A stretch of 64,000 bases of DNA from UBA6170 sp942491385 (lineage in GTDB: Bacteria > Chloroflexota > Anaerolineae > Anaerolineales > Anaerolineaceae), in assembly GCA_942491385.1 (NCBI GenBank), contig CALOAF010000002.1:310001-374000 (forward strand). Direction: 5' to 3'. This document shows, piece after piece, positions 36,177 through 45,268 of this stretch. Both the position numbers and the translations under genes were made by a program. The first letter of the stretch is position 1. Each line of letters starts with the position of its first letter. The notes beneath the pieces are model-generated. The model had not been told where the DNA came from and did no database searches. It was given only the letters and a program-made list of their open reading frames with translations.

Positions 36177-37091
36177 ATGTCCATGAAAGATTTTATAAAT
36201 CAATTATCGCGAGAATTTTCCACCATGAAATTTACGCGTACCACCTTCAAAGATTATTTCTTTGTCGTCATTGGGGTGACCATTCAAGCCTTTGCGATGC
36301 GGCTCTTTTTGGTTCCAGCGTATCTCGTTAGTGGTGGTGTCAGTGGGGCAGCTCAATTAATCAACCATCTTACAGATTTCCCAATCGGGTTGATGGTGTT
36401 GATTGGCAATATCCCATTGATCGTTTTGGGTTGGCGCTATTTAGGTGGCCTGCGGTTTGCGCTGCGCACCGCTGTAGCTATCTTTTTATTCTCCTTCATG
36501 ACTGATTTTCTGGTTTTATTCATCTCTCCCGCAGGTGTGACAGATGATCTGGTTCTGAATAGCATTTACGGTGGCCTCATGTATGGGATTGGTCTGGGCA
36601 TGGTTTACCGTGGAAAAGGTACCAGCGGTGGCAGCGATATTCTTGGCCGAATTCTCAACCATCGCTTTGGGATTTCCATCTCCACCTCTTATCTGATTAC
36701 CGATTCACTGGTGGTGTTAATGGGTGGTTTGATCTTCGATTGGGAACGAGCATTGTACGGTTTGGCGGTTATTTATGTCAGCGGCCTGGCAGCTGAGATT
36801 GCCTTTGAAGGACGCGCTGTATACCGCACTGCCATGATTGTTACATACAATCCTGAGGCGATATCCACACAGATTTTCACAACATTGGAACGAGGGGTGA
36901 CCATGTTGCATGGCATGGGTGGGTACACACATGAAGAACGCACCGTGATATATTCTGTCATCACGCAATCAGAAATTCCTCAACTCAAGGAAATTGTCCA
37001 AGAAGTTGACCCGCGAGCTTTCATGGTTATTGGGCAGGCACATGAAGCACTCGGTGAGGGCTTCCGACCATTGATGGAACCAAAAAACTAA
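36177..37091 (+). CDS. YitT family membrane protein (DUF161/DUF2179)
   Basis: A 304-residue membrane protein with five or six helices and the family motifs LVSGGVSGAAQLINHL and GKGTSGGSDILGRIL, followed by a cytoplasmic DUF2179 domain (MIVTYNPEAISTQIFTTLERGVTMLHGMGGYTHEERTVIYSVI). The family is common in bacteria; its transport role is not established. ATG 36177 is six bases after GGAG; a TTG at 36165 in frame is ignored. The stop is four bases from the convergent YhhN gene end, leaving no room for a terminator. Confidence 0.88.
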   Translation: MSMKDFINQLSREFSTMKFTRTTFKDYFFVVIGVTIQAFAMRLFLVPAYLVSGGVSGAAQLINHLTDFPIGLMVLIGNIPLIVLGWRYLGGLRFALRTAVAIFLFSFMTDFLVLFISPAGVTDDLVLNSIYGGLMYGIGLGMVYRGKGTSGGSDILGRILNHRFGISISTSYLITDSLVVLMGGLIFDWERALYGLAVIYVSGLAAEIAFEGRAVYRTAMIVTYNPEAISTQIFTTLERGVTMLHGMGGYTHEERTVIYSVITQSEIPQLKEIVQEVDPRAFMVIGQAHEALGEGFRPLMEPKN

Positions 37092-37095
37092 CTGG

Positions 37096-37770
37096 TTAGA
37101 GCAAACCCAACATGATGAGGGCACCAGCAGTGATTCCCAATTGCCCCAGGTGGTAGGTGAACATCACCAAAAAATTTCCGTAAGGAACAGGCCTTAGAAA
37201 TCGACCCGTCGCCAGAACTGTATCGGACACAGTAAACAACATCGCGCCACCACTGACAAAGATGGCAGCCTGACTACTCCATGGTTCGCGAAACCAGGTC
37301 AACATCGCCGAAAAAAACATGGTCGTGATGGTTAGCATGTACAAAACCACAGGTAACCATAATTTTTTATGTTCCAGTCTGCGCCGAATGCTCCCGATAA
37401 TACGCGGGTACGTGATGATCACCAAACCAATTACCAACAACAGCGGGATGAAACCCCACTCATTTAATTGGATCGACCCATAGCTAAATCCGATGATATA
37501 AAACATGTGAGCAATCAAAAATGAAACAAGGCCAGCAATAAAAAAACGTGTACGTAACAACAGGAACACATCTCCAGCCAGGGAAAACACCAAACCCGCC
37601 CCAAACCAATACCCGGGGTATGCCCAACCACCCAAGGAGCTAAAAATCACGATTAATAAGATCAGGGAAAGCGGTTTTGTAACCACACGCATCCAAATCC
37701 AGCGTTTTCCAGCAGCAACCCATTCTAAGGGCATTACGAACCCCAGTGCGATTTCCAATGCAAGGATCAT
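37096..37770 (-). CDS. YhhN family membrane protein
   Basis: A 224-residue protein with about eight helices and the YhhN/TMEM86 signatures KPLSLILLIVIF, FGAGLVFSLAGDVFLLL (buried Gly-Asp) and FLIAHMFYIIGF. Eukaryotic TMEM86B is a lysoplasmalogenase; activity of bacterial members is mostly assumed. It starts one base after the era stop, so the two are cotranscribed. ATG 37770 needs no alternative. Confidence 0.85.
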   Translation of the reverse strand: MILALEIALGFVMPLEWVAAGKRWIWMRVVTKPLSLILLIVIFSSLGGWAYPGYWFGAGLVFSLAGDVFLLLRTRFFIAGLVSFLIAHMFYIIGFSYGSIQLNEWGFIPLLLVIGLVIITYPRIIGSIRRRLEHKKLWLPVVLYMLTITTMFFSAMLTWFREPWSSQAAIFVSGGAMLFTVSDTVLATGRFLRPVPYGNFLVMFTYHLGQLGITAGALIMLGLL

Positions 37771-37771
37771 T

Positions 37772-38710
37772 TCATTGCTTTTTCTGCGAAATATAACCCA
37801 TCAGATTCAATGCATCCGGGTTATTGCGCCAATTTTTATGAACCTTGACACGTAAATCCAGATATATCTGACGTCCAGTCATTAACTCAATCTCATTCCT
37901 GGCCGTTTTTCCAATTTCCTTGATCATGCTGCCTTGCTTACCAATGACGATCCCCTTCTGAGAATCACGTTCCACAAACAAAGTTGCCATAATATAAGCT
38001 TGATCTTCCCCGCGATCCTCATATGCATCCAATCGCACTGCCACAGCATGGGGAACCTCTTCTTCCAGATGCCGCATCACCGCTTCACGGATCAATTCAA
38101 CCGCGATGTCCCGTTCATAGTAATCTGTAATCTGATCTTCATCGTAATAAGGGTCGCCAACCGGTAGTTTCTCAATGACCAATTGTATAAGTTCACTGAC
38201 GCCTTTTTGTATTTTGGCACTGAGTGAAAAACTCTCTGCATCAGGTATCAAATTTTGGTAGAGGGCCTGATTTTGAAGCAACTTTTCAGGTGATACCAAA
38301 TCAATTTTATTGAGAACCATCAACAATTCTGGCCGTTGAGATAAGGCAGAAATTTTATCTGCAATCAAGCGGTCTTCTTCGGTCGGTTGCACTGAAACAT
38401 CCACTATCCATACGATCAAATCCCCGTCAAACAAGGTTAGCTCGGCCATTTTGTTCATGTAATCACCCAGCTTATCGTGAGCGATATGTAGCCCAGGTGT
38501 ATCAATGAATATTATTTGTGCCTTGTCAGAAGTAAGAATTCCCAATTGTTGTTTGCGGGTCGTTTGTGGTTTCGGTGAAACTGCAGCAATTTTTTGCCCC
38601 AGAATGGCATTAATCAAGGTAGATTTTCCCACATTGGGTCTCCCGATCACAGCCACAAAACCCGCTTTATAAGTATTCTCTGGTTCGGGATTATCAATCA
38701 ATGGATCCAT
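37772..38710 (-). CDS. era: GTPase Era, ribosome assembly
   Basis: A 312-residue protein with the GTPase motifs GRPNVGKST, the switch SPKPQTTR, DTPGLH, NKID and SAK, then the RNA-binding KH domain with VIGKQGSMIKEIGKTARNEIE. Era binds the 3' end of 16S rRNA during 30S maturation. ATG 38710 is preferred; GTG 38719 in frame sits only one base from the AAGGA and so cannot use it well. Standard length. Confidence 0.95.
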   Translation of the reverse strand: MDPLIDNPEPENTYKAGFVAVIGRPNVGKSTLINAILGQKIAAVSPKPQTTRKQQLGILTSDKAQIIFIDTPGLHIAHDKLGDYMNKMAELTLFDGDLIVWIVDVSVQPTEEDRLIADKISALSQRPELLMVLNKIDLVSPEKLLQNQALYQNLIPDAESFSLSAKIQKGVSELIQLVIEKLPVGDPYYDEDQITDYYERDIAVELIREAVMRHLEEEVPHAVAVRLDAYEDRGEDQAYIMATLFVERDSQKGIVIGKQGSMIKEIGKTARNEIELMTGRQIYLDLRVKVHKNWRNNPDALNLMGYISQKKQ

Positions 38711-39134
38711 ATTTTTCACATCCTTTTTGAAAATTCAATTTACAGTTTCTCAGTATTTAAAATCACTATACCACTGTTTATCAATCTCATAATGAAATTT
38801 TCAAATCCACATAATAAACCCTCATCGAATTGGAAAAACAGGACATAAGCGACCTGAATTACAGGATTTTCAGGATTTCTTACAAATTGTCAGGCAATTG
38901 GTAGGTTGGCGTAGGGTAAGCGTAGGGTAAGCGTCAAGTAATGTTCAAGTTGTTCTGGTAATATTGTAATCAACAAAAGGCGACTTCTCTTCTTCTCCTC
39001 CTTAAAATGAGAGCCGGGGGCGGCGTACCCGGCTCTCACTAATTTAAAATAACAACCTGAAATTTATCGGGTTGTTTTTTCTTAAATGGGAATCTCGTAT
39101 ACAATTAAGGCATGCTTAAATTGAGAGAGGGAAG
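38711..39134. other. Divergent intergenic region with short repeats and two hairpins
   Basis: Between era and the HerA-like gene. GCGTAGGGTAA is repeated twice at 38909-38930 and a third copy begins at 38931. A perfect 11-bp stem, TGAGAGCCGGG (39008-39018) with CCCGGCTCTCA (39028-39038), is followed by a second hairpin with a T tail. No gene seen. It may be a leader or a small RNA. Confidence 0.5.
39051..39080 (+). terminator. Terminator or attenuator upstream of the HerA-like gene
   Basis: AACAACC (39051-39057) pairs with GGTTGTT (39070-39076), followed by T at 39075-39080. No protein gene lies upstream on this strand since era is antisense, so it ends either an unseen small RNA or an attenuated leader. 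Confidence 0.6.
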
Positions 39135-41621
39135 ATGAATAATAATCGCGATTTCTATCTGGGGAAAGAATTTGACTTCAAAAATAAGAAGCTGTCCGAC
39201 AACATAGTGTATTATGATCCGGCTGATCTCACCACACACATGTTTGTCACTGGTATGACCGGCTCTGGGAAAACAGGCTTATGCGTCGGATTAATGGAAG
39301 AAGCCGCCTTACAGAACATCCCGGCAATTGTAATCGATCCAAAAGGGGATCTCACCAACTTACTGCTCCATTTTCCTGATTTGTTGCCCAAGGATTTCGA
39401 ACCCTGGATTGATCCGGAAGCTGCTCGGCGCGAGAATAAATCCACATCGGCAATGGCTGAAGAAACGGCTTCAATGTGGAAAAACGGGTTAGCAGATTGG
39501 GGGATAAGCGGTAAGGATATTCAAAAACTACAGGACTCGGCTGAATTTGCCATCTACACACCTGGTTCAACAGCAGGTATCCCAGTGGATATTCTGTCTT
39601 CGTTCGCTGCACCTGACCTGGATTGGGTTGAAAACCAGGAAGTGATCCGTGAAAGAATTGCCTCCAATATCACTGCGTTATTGGGTTTAATTGGATTTGA
39701 CGATATTGATCCGCTCAGTTCTCGCGAACACATCCTGCTTGCCAATATTATGGAGCACTACTGGAGCAAAGGACAATCGTTTGATCTGAGCGAACTGATC
39801 ATGCAAACCCAAAGCCCACCTTTTGACCGGTTGGGAGCCTTCCCCATTGACCGTCTATTCCCGGAAAAAGACCGTTTTTCCCTGGCGATGAAACTCAATA
39901 ATTTTCTGGCATCACCCTCTTTTCAAACCTGGATGCAAGGTCAATCTCTGGATATTGGAAAAATGTTGTTCAGTGAAAACGGCAAACCGCGCCAATCGAT
40001 CTTCTATCTGGCGCATTTGAGTGAGAATGAACGCATGTTCTTTGTCACTTTGTTATTCGGTGCTGTCGAATCCTGGATGCGCAGGCAAAGTGGCACCAAA
40101 GGTCTACGCGCACTCATTTACTTTGATGAAATTTTGGGTTATCTTCCACCAGTAGCCAACCCGCCCTCCCGTCCGATTATGTTACGCATGTTAAAGCAAG
40201 CCCGTGCATTTGGTGTGGGAATGGTGTTGGCAACCCAAAACCCGGTGGATATGGACTATAAAGCCCTCTCCAATGCAGGCACCTGGATGATAGGCCGTTT
40301 GCAAACGGATCAGGATAAAGAACGGTTGATGGACGGCTTGCAGAGCGCCAGCGGCAGCATTGACCGCGCTGAAGCCAACAATTTACTATCCAATCTCGGT
40401 AAACGAGTTTTCCTGCTCCATAATGTCCATGAGAAGGGATTGAAACTTTTCAATACCCGCTGGGCAATGAATTATCTAGCAGGTCCAATGACCCGCACAC
40501 AAATACCGGCATTGAACGCATTGGTTGGCGCAGAACTCAATAAATCGCCATCCAGCCCTCGCTCAGCAGCAAACGAACCAAAAACACAGCCACTAAAATC
40601 TCAATCGTCAGCCGCCGAACCCGTGACCACCCAATCTGTGCTCAAGCCGGTGCTGCCCAGTGGCATCATTGAATATCACCTACCCAACAATTTAACGCTT
40701 CAAAATGCAGCACAAAAAGCAAAGGTAAACTTAAAGAGTGGGTCAAAAATGATCGCCATTGAATATCATCCACGTTTACTTGCTCAGGCTGAAATTCGCT
40801 ATCTGGACAGAAAATACGATGTTCAATCCATGCAAAAGCAAACTGCCCTGGTAGAAGATGAAACCGGAAGAATGATCCGCTGGGAAGACCATACCACAGA
40901 CCCGATCGACCAGGACCAAATTGAGCAGTTTTCTCTGCCAGAAACAGGTTACCAGCAATTGCCTGTTTGGTTGGCTGACCCGAAAACCATCAAGATTCTG
41001 GAAGCTGATTTTCTGGATTGGGTGTACCGGTATGACAATCTTAAAATCCGGGCTTCTCAGAGTCTAAAGATCTACGCCGGGCCAGAAGTATCAGAGCAGG
41101 AATTTAAGACCCAAATCGAACAGTCCATTAAAGATCAGATGGAACTGGAAATTGAAAAATCAAAATCAACGCTGGAGAAAAAAATCACTGCGCTGGAACA
41201 GAAATTGGAAAAAGAGAAACGGGACGTGGAAAGTGCAGAAGACCGGTTAGGACAACGCCGCCTGGAAGAAGTAGGAACACATGGCGAAATGCTGTTAGCA
41301 TTACTATCCAAAAGGAAAAAATCCATTTCTTCTTCCCTGACCAAACGCCGAATGACCGCCCAGGCGAAAGATAAACTCAAAAATGAGGAAAAGGATGTTG
41401 AAGACGCCATCGAGAATCTGAGCGCCATGCAAAATGAATTAAAACTTACCATCGAACAAATCGAAAAAGAGTGGGTAAATAAAGCAAATGATATTTCAGA
41501 AATTACGATTTCACCACTCAAAAAGGATATTTTTGTTGAATTATTTGGTGTTGCCTGGGTTCCCTATTATATTGTTGAGATGGACGGCAGCAACCAACGC
41601 GTCTGCGCTTTTGGTAGTTAA
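39135..41621 (+). CDS. HerA-like (VirB4/FtsK-type) ATPase with coiled coil
   Basis: An 828-residue protein. Residues 1-480 form a HerA-FtsK-superfamily ATPase: Walker A GMTGSGKTG at 40-48, an IPAIVIDPKGDLTNLL block, Walker B ALIYFDEILGYLPP near 330, sensor ATQNP and an arginine-finger-like stretch GRLQTDQDKERL. A Pro/Ser linker follows, then a mixed domain and a long coiled coil (about 665-790, rich in K and E: LEKKITALEQKLEKEKRDVESAEDRL). HerA-type motors pump or unwind DNA; archaeal HerA works with the NurA nuclease, and bacterial ones join defence systems. No nuclease or Sir2 gene is adjacent here, so a stand-alone role is likely. The start follows GAGAGAGGGAAG. Confidence 0.8.
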   Translation: MNNNRDFYLGKEFDFKNKKLSDNIVYYDPADLTTHMFVTGMTGSGKTGLCVGLMEEAALQNIPAIVIDPKGDLTNLLLHFPDLLPKDFEPWIDPEAARRENKSTSAMAEETASMWKNGLADWGISGKDIQKLQDSAEFAIYTPGSTAGIPVDILSSFAAPDLDWVENQEVIRERIASNITALLGLIGFDDIDPLSSREHILLANIMEHYWSKGQSFDLSELIMQTQSPPFDRLGAFPIDRLFPEKDRFSLAMKLNNFLASPSFQTWMQGQSLDIGKMLFSENGKPRQSIFYLAHLSENERMFFVTLLFGAVESWMRRQSGTKGLRALIYFDEILGYLPPVANPPSRPIMLRMLKQARAFGVGMVLATQNPVDMDYKALSNAGTWMIGRLQTDQDKERLMDGLQSASGSIDRAEANNLLSNLGKRVFLLHNVHEKGLKLFNTRWAMNYLAGPMTRTQIPALNALVGAELNKSPSSPRSAANEPKTQPLKSQSSAAEPVTTQSVLKPVLPSGIIEYHLPNNLTLQNAAQKAKVNLKSGSKMIAIEYHPRLLAQAEIRYLDRKYDVQSMQKQTALVEDETGRMIRWEDHTTDPIDQDQIEQFSLPETGYQQLPVWLADPKTIKILEADFLDWVYRYDNLKIRASQSLKIYAGPEVSEQEFKTQIEQSIKDQMELEIEKSKSTLEKKITALEQKLEKEKRDVESAEDRLGQRRLEEVGTHGEMLLALLSKRKKSISSSLTKRRMTAQAKDKLKNEEKDVEDAIENLSAMQNELKLTIEQIEKEWVNKANDISEITISPLKKDIFVELFGVAWVPYYIVEMDGSNQRVCAFGS

Positions 41622-41628
41622 TTACAAA

Positions 41629-41655
41629 GATCCCGCTATTTTTTTTAGCGGGATC
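41629..41655. terminator. Bidirectional terminator between the HerA-like gene and recR
   Basis: GATCCCGCTA (41629-41638) pairs perfectly with TAGCGGGATC (41646-41655) around a T-rich loop, between two convergent genes; T follows on the plus strand and on the minus strand. Confidence 0.8.
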
Positions 41656-41660
41656 CATTT

Positions 41661-42269
41661 TTAATCCAATTCCTGCCGACCAGCCAAGGCCCTTAACAGC
41701 GTATTTTGGTCTGCATATTCCAAGTCGCCCCCCATGGGTAACCCACGCGCTAATCGCGTTAATCGGACTGGTAACGAAAGCAATTGCTGTTTGATATACA
41801 ATGCAGTCGCATCCCCTTCCATGGAAGGATTTGTAGCAATAATGACTTCTTTTATATTTCCCACTTTAACACGTTCAACCAGCGGTCTGATTTTTAAATC
41901 ATCCGGGCCGATCCCCTCAATCGGGGATAGTGCGCCATGCAGAACATGGTACTTGCCCATAAAACCACCTGTTCGTTCCAATGCCAACACATCCAGCGGC
42001 TCTTCCACCACACAAATTTGACCCTCGTCACGATGATCACTGGCGCAAATTTGACACAGCTTATTTCCAGCCATGGTGATGTTAAAACATTGTTCACAAA
42101 AAGTCGTTGAGCTCTTCAAATTTTGCAATGCGTCTGCCAAATTCTTGCTGGCTTCATCGGGTGCCCGTAACAGAAAAAATGTGAGGCGGGAGGCTGATTT
42201 TGGCCCTACACCGGGAAGGCGTTCGAAGGCATTAATTAAATTCTGAACAGGTTCAGGTAAGATTGGCAT
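41661..42269 (-). CDS. recR: Recombination mediator RecR
   Basis: A 202-residue protein of normal length with the helix-hairpin-helix LPGVGPKSASRLTFFLL, a C4 zinc finger (CEQC...CQIC) and a Toprim domain (CVVEEPLDVLALERTG, TNPSMEGDATALYI). With RecF or RecO it loads RecA on gapped DNA. It is the last gene of dnaX-ybaB-recR, 24 bases after ybaB, the classic bacterial arrangement. Confidence 0.95.
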   Translation of the reverse strand: MPILPEPVQNLINAFERLPGVGPKSASRLTFFLLRAPDEASKNLADALQNLKSSTTFCEQCFNITMAGNKLCQICASDHRDEGQICVVEEPLDVLALERTGGFMGKYHVLHGALSPIEGIGPDDLKIRPLVERVKVGNIKEVIIATNPSMEGDATALYIKQQLLSLPVRLTRLARGLPMGGDLEYADQNTLLRALAGRQELD

Positions 42270-42293
42270 ATTGATCCTTCAAAAGGTTATTGT

Positions 42294-42635
42294 TTAGAAT
42301 CCCAACCCTGGCATTCCTCCAGCGAGTGGCCCCATCTTTTGAGATTGCAGTTCACGTGATTGATCCAAAGCCATATTCACTGCACTCAGGATCAAGTCTT
42401 GCAGCATTTCCGCATCTGCATCTTGCAACAAATCAGCAGAAATTTCAACTGATTGACAATGTTGGTCACCGGTCATGGTCACCTTTACAGCGCCACCTCC
42501 TACGCTGGCAGTCGTTGTTTCATCTGCCAGAGAAGCCTGTGCAGCTTCCATTTGCTCCTGTAATTTTTGCAACTGGCGCATCATCGCGTTTTGACCGCCA
42601 CCCATTCCACCTGTTTTTCCATACCCTTTAGCCAT
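42294..42635 (-). CDS. YbaB/EbfC family nucleoid-associated protein
   Basis: A 113-residue protein with a Gly/Met-rich start, the core MRQLQKLQEQMEAAQASLADETTTASVGGGAVKVTMTGDQ and the end MALDQSRELQSQKMGPLAGGMPGLGF, all typical. Family members are DNA-binding dimers. It starts six bases after dnaX and precedes recR. Confidence 0.93.
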   Translation of the reverse strand: MAKGYGKTGGMGGGQNAMMRQLQKLQEQMEAAQASLADETTTASVGGGAVKVTMTGDQHCQSVEISADLLQDADAEMLQDLILSAVNMALDQSRELQSQKMGPLAGGMPGLGF

Positions 42636-42641
42636 AATGAT

Positions 42642-44300
42642 TTACTCCTTATCTACAATTTTTCCACCCAGATCAAGGGCTGCACTAACCAAACTATCCG
42701 GTTCAAACTCATCTTCATGTTCGACCAGATTTGATTTCGTATTGATCACCACTGCTCTCACTTTTGCCTCTGTTCCTAACACATGCGAGAAAGCCCGCTG
42801 TATGATCTCCTGGTGGTCTCCTTTTTCCATTCTTTCCTTTAATACCGGGCTCTGAAAGCCGATAATAATGACACCATTTTTCATTGTAAAACTACGAGCG
42901 GATGCCAGTAGTGCTTCTGTATTCTTCCTGTAATTACGAATTAAATTCTTTACTTCAGTCAGTGACTCACGTACTTCATTCATCCCAAAAGATGCTTTTG
43001 TGTTGTATTCTTCACTTGCAGTGGTTGGTTCCTGAGGTTCATGTCTGGTTTCCTTTGCTGATTGTTCGAAGACCTTTTCCACTGCACTTTTTTCGGCCGC
43101 ATTCATTTCGCTTTTTTCTTGTTGCTGTTTGGCTGATGGTTCTTTTTCTTTTTTTGATTGAGAAGGTTTTACATCTGGTTCTTTGGACATCATCGTCTTT
43201 TGCTGTGGAGCCGCCTGTTCATCAAATAATTGCACCCCCTGCGCAATTGCCAGTTCCAATGCCAGGCTGGGTTGCCAGGCAAGCCGGCTTTCATTGGCAG
43301 CGTTATTGAATAATTTCACCAATTCTGTTAACCGAAACATGCTGATTTTTTGGGTTTGTACGCCCATGATCTGGCGTACCTCATCGGTGACATCCATCGA
43401 TCTTTCATTGCCCAATTGAATGAGCATTAAACCTCGTAAATAATCGACCATCTGGCGGGCAAATTGACGTGGATCTGTGCCGGAATCCAGGGCGGTATGT
43501 AATTGATCCAGGCAGCCTTTCGTATCCTGGAGGATGAGCATATCGATCAGATTGATGACTGTTTGATTGGTGGCGGTCCCTAAAACCTGTTGAGCAAGTG
43601 CCAGTGTAATCACATCACCGGTGGAGGTTAGTTGATCCAGTAAAGAGATTGCATCCCGCAATGCACCAGTAGATTGGCGGGCGATCATAAATAATGTTTC
43701 ATCATCCACTTTCAGTTTTTCAGCTTTGGCCAACCCTTTTAATAATTCCACAATGGTGTTAACCGGAATGCGACGAAATTCATGTCGCTGACAACGCGAG
43801 AGGACTGTGGCAGGAATCTTATGCACTTCAGTGGTTGCCAGAATAAAAATTGCATGCGCTGGTGGTTCTTCGAGGGTTTTCAACAAGGCATTAAAAGCAG
43901 CCGTCGATAACATGTGCACTTCATCGATGATGTAAACTTTGAATTTTCCTGTAGAGGGTGAAAAACCAATTTTTTCCCGCAGATCACGCACATCATCCAC
44001 GCTGGTATTGGATGCGGCATCAATTTCGATTAAGTCCATGAACCTGCCTTGATTCAACGCCTGGCAATTAGCACATTGGTTACAGGGTCGGGTACTGAGA
44101 TCCTCACTCTGGCAATTTACTGCTTTGGCTAACAAACGTGCTGTTGTGGTTTTGCCAGTCCCGCGTGGACCGGAGAATAAATAAGCATGCCCCACGCGGT
44201 CGCTGCGGATAGCGTTTTTTAACGTCTGAACAATATGATCCTGTCCGACTACTTGATCCCACAACTGGGGGCGCCATTTCCTATACAATGCTTCTGACAT
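42642..44300 (-). CDS. dnaX: DNA polymerase III subunit gamma/tau
   Basis: A 552-residue clamp-loader ATPase. Residues 1-360 hold the AAA+ and collar domains: Walker A GPRGTGKTT, a zinc module (CNQCANCQ...), Walker B YIIDEVHML, sensor 1 TTEVHKIPATVLSRCQR and sensor 2 GALRDAISLLDQL. A charged linker (about 375-430, KKEKEPSAKQQQEK) connects to a tau-type C-terminal domain. Inside the linker codons there is a run of seven A (43149-43155), at which slippage in either direction would meet a stop within about 40 codons and produce a short gamma form. It leads the operon dnaX-ybaB-recR. Confidence 0.95.
   Translation of the reverse strand: MSEALYRKWRPQLWDQVVGQDHIVQTLKNAIRSDRVGHAYLFSGPRGTGKTTTARLLAKAVNCQSEDLSTRPCNQCANCQALNQGRFMDLIEIDAASNTSVDDVRDLREKIGFSPSTGKFKVYIIDEVHMLSTAAFNALLKTLEEPPAHAIFILATTEVHKIPATVLSRCQRHEFRRIPVNTIVELLKGLAKAEKLKVDDETLFMIARQSTGALRDAISLLDQLTSTGDVITLALAQQVLGTATNQTVINLIDMLILQDTKGCLDQLHTALDSGTDPRQFARQMVDYLRGLMLIQLGNERSMDVTDEVRQIMGVQTQKISMFRLTELVKLFNNAANESRLAWQPSLALELAIAQGVQLFDEQAAPQQKTMMSKEPDVKPSQSKKEKEPSAKQQQEKSEMNAAEKSAVEKVFEQSAKETRHEPQEPTTASEEYNTKASFGMNEVRESLTEVKNLIRNYRKNTEALLASARSFTMKNGVIIIGFQSPVLKERMEKGDHQEIIQRAFSHVLGTEAKVRAVVINTKSNLVEHEDEFEPDSLVSAALDLGGKIVDKE
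43149..43155 (-). promoter_or_regulatory. A7 slippage site in dnaX (candidate)
   Basis: On the coding strand TCA AAA AAA GAA AAA GAA: an A7 followed by G and A5 at the end of the conserved gamma part. Adding one A leads to TGA after about 36 codons; losing one leads to TGA after about 16. E. coli and Thermus make gamma by frameshifting or transcript slippage at comparable sites. Confidence 0.4.
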
Positions 44301-44373
44301 GCTGGTTCCTATCCACTCAAATTTCTTGTTCCTGTTTTCTACCTTGTAGAATTCCTTCTAAAGTTATCGTCCT

Positions 44374-44571
44374 TCATTGTAAACGGACAACAGGCACGCT
44401 TAAATTGTAATCGAAAATTTCCTTGTTGATCATCAGAATTAGTTTTGAAATTTCCGCTTCCGTAGAAAACGTCAACGGCAATTGCAACTTTATTTGATTT
44501 TCTGAATCTAAAATTAAAATTTTCAATTTATTACGCTTTTCTACCCAGAGAAATGACAGACCATTGCTCAT
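44374..44571 (-). CDS. Small hypothetical protein
   Basis: 65 codons, MSNGLSFLWVEKRNKLK...INKEIFDYNLSVPVVRLQ, with an amphipathic pattern of strand-like and helix-like segments. The frame is open upstream to about 44660 without a standard start codon, so an earlier non-canonical start or a lost start is possible. It lies between the lamin-tail protein and dnaX on the same strand. I do not recognise it; it could also be chance. Confidence 0.4.
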   Translation of the reverse strand: MSNGLSFLWVEKRNKLKILILDSENQIKLQLPLTFSTEAEISKLILMINKEIFDYNLSVPVVRLQ

Positions 44572-44651
44572 TGCAAAATCTTCTATTATCCGCCATTCAA
44601 CCGGAGCAAATGGATTCTTCTTCCGTTCGATCGGTTGTTGCCATTTGATGA

Positions 44652-45140
44652 TTATGGTATCACAAACTCTGCCCGTTCATGACCGGCAGAATCATATATG
44701 CGCACTAGTTCACCCGCGGACCAAATTGGTTCTTCACTAGCCCAAAAAAGTGTGTTAACGGTATCCGCTCCGGGCCGAGAATATACGGATATCTGCCCCT
44801 TAACCAGGTCTATCGCTGGAAAGATAAACGCATTTTTATCCTGGTCGATGATCTGCCAGCCAGATAAATTTAGGTCACCTTCGCCCACTCGTTCAACCAC
44901 CACTAATTCATTCTGCAGGTCACCGGCAGCAAATACATTGGCAATCTTAATAACTGGTGTATCCAATGGCGGCAATTCTGCCTGGATTGCCGGAGCGGTT
45001 GCGATAGGTCGTGTGGTTGGTGGTGTTTCAATTTTATAACTATTGGCTGTATTAACCCGATTCCAAATAGTTAACACCAGCAGCGTTGTGGCAGCTGAAA
45101 CAATAATATTGACAATTAAAAATGGTAACCAACGCTTCAA
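44652..45140 (-). CDS. Membrane-anchored protein with lamin-tail-like domain
   Basis: A 162-residue protein with an N-terminal helix (WLPFLIVNIIVSAATTLLVLTIW), a Pro/Thr-rich linker and an Ig-like lamin-tail domain (ELVVVERVGEGDLNLSGWQIIDQDKNAFIFPAIDL, then EPIWSAGELVRIYDSAGHERAEFVIP). The NLSGWxIxD motif is the LTD signature. In bacteria such domains sit outside the membrane and bind surfaces or partner proteins. It may be cotranscribed with the small ORF that follows. Confidence 0.75.
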   Translation of the reverse strand: MKRWLPFLIVNIIVSAATTLLVLTIWNRVNTANSYKIETPPTTRPIATAPAIQAELPPLDTPVIKIANVFAAGDLQNELVVVERVGEGDLNLSGWQIIDQDKNAFIFPAIDLVKGQISVYSRPGADTVNTLFWASEEPIWSAGELVRIYDSAGHERAEFVIP

Positions 45141-45268
45141 TTCAGTCTCCTGATTCTTGTTAATTTAGGGAATCCGTTAATTAATTTCTAAACAATCAAT
45201 TCATCAATACGCTTGAATCATAGCATACTTTCAACGTAAAATAAAACCATGAAAGGACAACAAGCTGT

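Noticed and set aside
38909..38934. Short direct repeats as a CRISPR seed
   Set aside because: Two 11-bp adjacent copies and a partial third without spacers and with no cas genes in the window.
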